64,000 nucleotides of DNA. Origin: Pedobacter sp. B4-66. Its GTDB lineage: Bacteria > Bacteroidota > Bacteroidia > Sphingobacteriales > Sphingobacteriaceae. Numbering within the stretch: position 1 is the stretch's first letter; every line of letters starts with the position of its first letter. The stretch lies in the NCBI RefSeq assembly GCF_018492665.1, contig NZ_JAFVME010000003.1:186001-250000 (forward strand), given 5' to 3'. Below, in pieces: positions 61,946 through 64,000 of the stretch. The notes under the pieces are model-generated. The model saw nothing but the letters and a program-made list of their open reading frames with translations, had not been told where the DNA came from and made no database searches. Both the position numbers and the translations under genes were made by a program.

Positions 61946-62153
61946 TTGAACGTTTGAGCAAATAATTGAGAACAATTGTTATCCTACTATAAAAAAAATC
62001 CCAAGGTAGAGGTCATAAATATACAAGTTTCAATGTTATATATTAAACTAATGTGAATATTTGTTTCTCTATTCGATTTGTTACCTTATTTACAGAATTG
62101 TATTGTATATATTTATGCTTTAACAATGAACTAATCAGATATAGATTTTTAGT

Positions 62154-63044
62154 ATGGTAAATATAACAGGGGCGGTAGTACTGCATCCTTCGGGCTGTAT
62201 TTTGGGCGAGAGCCCTATGTGGCATAATGAGCGAAGTAGCTGCTTTTGGGTAGACATTGAGGACTGTATAATTTATGAATACAACTTGCTTAATAAAAGT
62301 TGTCGCCAGTATCAATTGTCTCAACGTGTATCATTAGTAGTTAAAAGCAATGTTGCTGATGAGCTTATTTTAGGCTTGCAAGGTGGTATTGCTCGTTTTA
62401 ATTTAATAACTGAAACCTTATCTTTCATTACCACAGAACTTAATGCAGATTGGAAAACTTACCGATGCAATGACGGCGGCGTTGATAATATGGGCAGGTT
62501 TTGGATCAGCACAACTGAGTTGAATCATAGAGCGGATGCAGGCGCTCTTTATTGTGTAGATAAAGAATTGGTGATTAGTGAAAAGCTTGACAACCTATCC
62601 ATTTCGAATGGCATGGCATGGACTGCCGACAACAAACGACTGTTTCATACCGATAGTGTTACGAGGGCTATTAAATCTTATTTCTATGATGAGCAGACGG
62701 GTGATTTGGAGTTTGAGCGTGTGGCTGTTCAGATTCCTACTGAAAGTGGAATACCTGATGGTATTGCGCTGGATGCCGAAGGTAAACTCTGGATCGCTTT
62801 ATGGGGTGGGTATGGTGTTGGTAGGTTTGATGTGGATAGTGGTGAAATGTTGTCGTTCATAGAGATACCTGCTCCTCATGTTAGCAGTTGTGCGTTTGTT
62901 GGCGAGGCTTTAGATCAGTTAATTATTACTACAGCAAAAAAAGAAATGACGGAAAGTGATCTTAATGAATTTCCGCAAAGTGGTCATATATTTATAATAA
63001 AACCAGGCACAACAGGTTTGCCGGTTTTTAATTGTGCTTTATAA
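62154..63044 (+). CDS. SMP-30/gluconolactonase-like lactonase
   Basis: 296 residues, normal for the family. Beta-propeller motifs: LGESPMWH (metal-ligand Glu), RCNDGGVDNMGRFWIST, SNGMAWTADNK, GIPDGIALDAEGKLWIALW. These enzymes hydrolyse sugar-acid lactones such as gluconolactone or arabinonolactone. The IlvD/Edd-type dehydratase gene starts 10 bp downstream, so the two likely form one sugar-acid pathway operon. Confidence 0.92.
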   Translation: MVNITGAVVLHPSGCILGESPMWHNERSSCFWVDIEDCIIYEYNLLNKSCRQYQLSQRVSLVVKSNVADELILGLQGGIARFNLITETLSFITTELNADWKTYRCNDGGVDNMGRFWISTTELNHRADAGALYCVDKELVISEKLDNLSISNGMAWTADNKRLFHTDSVTRAIKSYFYDEQTGDLEFERVAVQIPTESGIPDGIALDAEGKLWIALWGGYGVGRFDVDSGEMLSFIEIPAPHVSSCAFVGEALDQLIITTAKKEMTESDLNEFPQSGHIFIIKPGTTGLPVFNCAL

Positions 63045-63054
63045 TTGATATAAT

Positions 63055-64000
63055 ATGGAAAAAAAGCTACGAAGTCAGCAATGGTTTGGTAAAAAAGGTA
63101 AAGACGGTTTTATTTATAGAGCCTGGATGAAAAACCAGGGCATCCCTGCTGATGAGTTTCAGGGTAAGCCTGTTATTGGAATTTGCAATACATGGTCGGA
63201 ACTTACACCATGCAATGCGCATTTTAGAGAGCTTGCCGAATCTGTAAAAAGAGGGGTAATTGAGGCAGGTGGTTTTCCGGTTGAGTTCCCGGTGATGTCC
63301 TTAGGCGAAACGCTTATTAAACCGACAGCAATGCTTTATCGCAATTTGGTAAGTATGGATGTTGAAGAATCCATCAGGGCAAACCCTATAGATGGTGTTG
63401 TGTTGATGTGCGGATGTGACAAAACAACACCTGCGCTTGTTATGGGGGCCTGTAGTGTAGATATTCCTTCGATTGTAGTTTCGGGTGGTGCTATGCTGAC
63501 CGGTAAATTTAAGGGTAAAAGTATAGGCACAAGTGATATTTGGAGGTTTTCTGAGCAAGTAAGGTCAGGAATCATGTCGGAAGAGGAACTGAATATGGCT
63601 GAAGCTGGGATGTGCAGAAGCAGAGGACATTGCGCCGTGATGGGTACTGCTTCATCTATGGCGTGTATGGTAGAGTCGCTAGGGCTTTCGTTACCCGGAA
63701 ATGCGGCAATACCTGCTGCTGACGCTTCTAGAAAGGTGCTGGCACAGTTCTCTGGTCGGAGGATTGTGGATATGGTTAAGGAGGATTTGAAGCCATCTGA
63801 CATTTTAGTGCGCAAGGCTTTTGAAAACGCAATAAAGGTAAATGCTGCTATTGGTGGCTCTACCAATTTTGTAATACACTTGTTGGCCATTGCAGGACGA
63901 GTAGGTATACCGTTGACTATTGATGATTTTGATCGTTACTCTAATGGTATTCCATTAATAGCTAATCTGCAACCTTCGGGAGCGCATTTTATGGAAGATT
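63055..64000 (+). CDS. IlvD/Edd-family sugar-acid dehydratase (cut by window edge)
   Basis: About 315 residues are visible; the frame is open to the right edge. PVIGICNTWSELTPCNAHF, MCGCDKTTPALVMGA and the CRSRGHCAVMGT segment carry Fe-S cluster cysteines of the IlvD/Edd family. Next to a lactonase it is more likely a pentonate/hexonate dehydratase (arabinonate, xylonate) than dihydroxyacid dehydratase; this is inference. Confidence 0.9.
   Translation, partial: MEKKLRSQQWFGKKGKDGFIYRAWMKNQGIPADEFQGKPVIGICNTWSELTPCNAHFRELAESVKRGVIEAGGFPVEFPVMSLGETLIKPTAMLYRNLVSMDVEESIRANPIDGVVLMCGCDKTTPALVMGACSVDIPSIVVSGGAMLTGKFKGKSIGTSDIWRFSEQVRSGIMSEEELNMAEAGMCRSRGHCAVMGTASSMACMVESLGLSLPGNAAIPAADASRKVLAQFSGRRIVDMVKEDLKPSDILVRKAFENAIKVNAAIGGSTNFVIHLLAIAGRVGIPLTIDDFDRYSNGIPLIANLQPSGAHFMED

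Noticed and set aside
62043..62324. Minus-strand frame opposite the lactonase start
   Set aside because: Antisense to the start of a well-supported gene; no domain.
1..64000. CRISPR array, tRNA, rRNA, insertion sequence or prophage
   Set aside because: No regularly spaced repeats, no tRNA-like cloverleaf noticed and no transposase or phage genes were seen by eye; low-sensitivity check.

Overview
The window looks like a chromosomal segment of a Bacteroidota bacterium, most likely Sphingobacteriaceae (Pedobacter-like). This rests on a SusC/RagA TonB-linked receptor, fused ccoNO cbb3 oxidase genes, several hybrid and 7TMR-DISM histidine kinases, an ECF sigma factor with a membrane partner, AT-rich spacers, and -7 promoter elements of the Bacteroidota type (TAnnTTTG). 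I see no rRNA, tRNA, CRISPR array, insertion sequence or prophage. Species assignment is inference.

Layout. 0-5.8 kb: two outer-membrane receptor/barrel genes on the minus strand (the first runs off the left edge). 5.9-20 kb: mostly single housekeeping or accessory genes (flavin amine oxidase, TPR protein, DJ-1/PfpI protein, PhoX-like protein, methyltransferase, ECF sigma with a membrane partner, DUF4397 lipoprotein, zinc peptidase, a possible double-glycine-leader peptide, DinB, YjbR, DUF2461, universal stress protein). 20.2-20.6 kb: decayed remnant of a CapD-type nucleotide-sugar dehydratase gene. 20.6-24.9 kb: PAS/AraC regulator, small secreted protein, 7TM histidine kinase, HTH regulator.

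24.9-40.3 kb is the most coherent block and looks like a low-oxygen respiration module. It holds a FixL-like PAS histidine kinase that keeps the haem-ligand histidine pattern, and directly after it a response regulator whose output is a Crp/Fnr DNA-binding module. A short 2-hydroxyacid-dehydrogenase-like protein with a cysteine cluster follows, overlapping hemN. Then comes the convergent cbb3 cluster ccoI-ccoS-ccoNO-ccoQ-ccoP-ccoG-ccoH-safE-like, and an RpoD-like sigma factor. A divergent 608-residue protein, resembling the nitropropane-dioxygenase/PfaD fold and carrying cysteine clusters, lies on the other side of the kinase. Near-palindromic GTGAY-N4-NTCAC sites occur upstream of the hemN pair and of ccoI, with a weaker copy upstream of ccoNO, at spacings expected for Crp/Fnr activators. 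I infer one regulon: haem kinase to REC-Crp/Fnr regulator to cbb3 and haem-synthesis genes.

40.4-48.1 kb: a sulfatase / formylglycine-generating enzyme / sulfatase operon, with a sugar isomerase-like protein, a HGSNAT-like membrane acyltransferase and a LamG-like protein nearby, suggesting sulfated glycan use. 48.1-64 kb: an ABC exporter pair, a gene-fragment junction (sialidase-like), a thioredoxin-like protein, a hybrid kinase, a cyclophilin gene interrupted by an in-frame stop, an M23-like peptidase, small DUF genes, an MFS exporter beside an Lrp regulator, a second 7TM hybrid kinase, and finally a lactonase plus an IlvD/Edd dehydratase (cut by the right edge) that fit a sugar-acid pathway.
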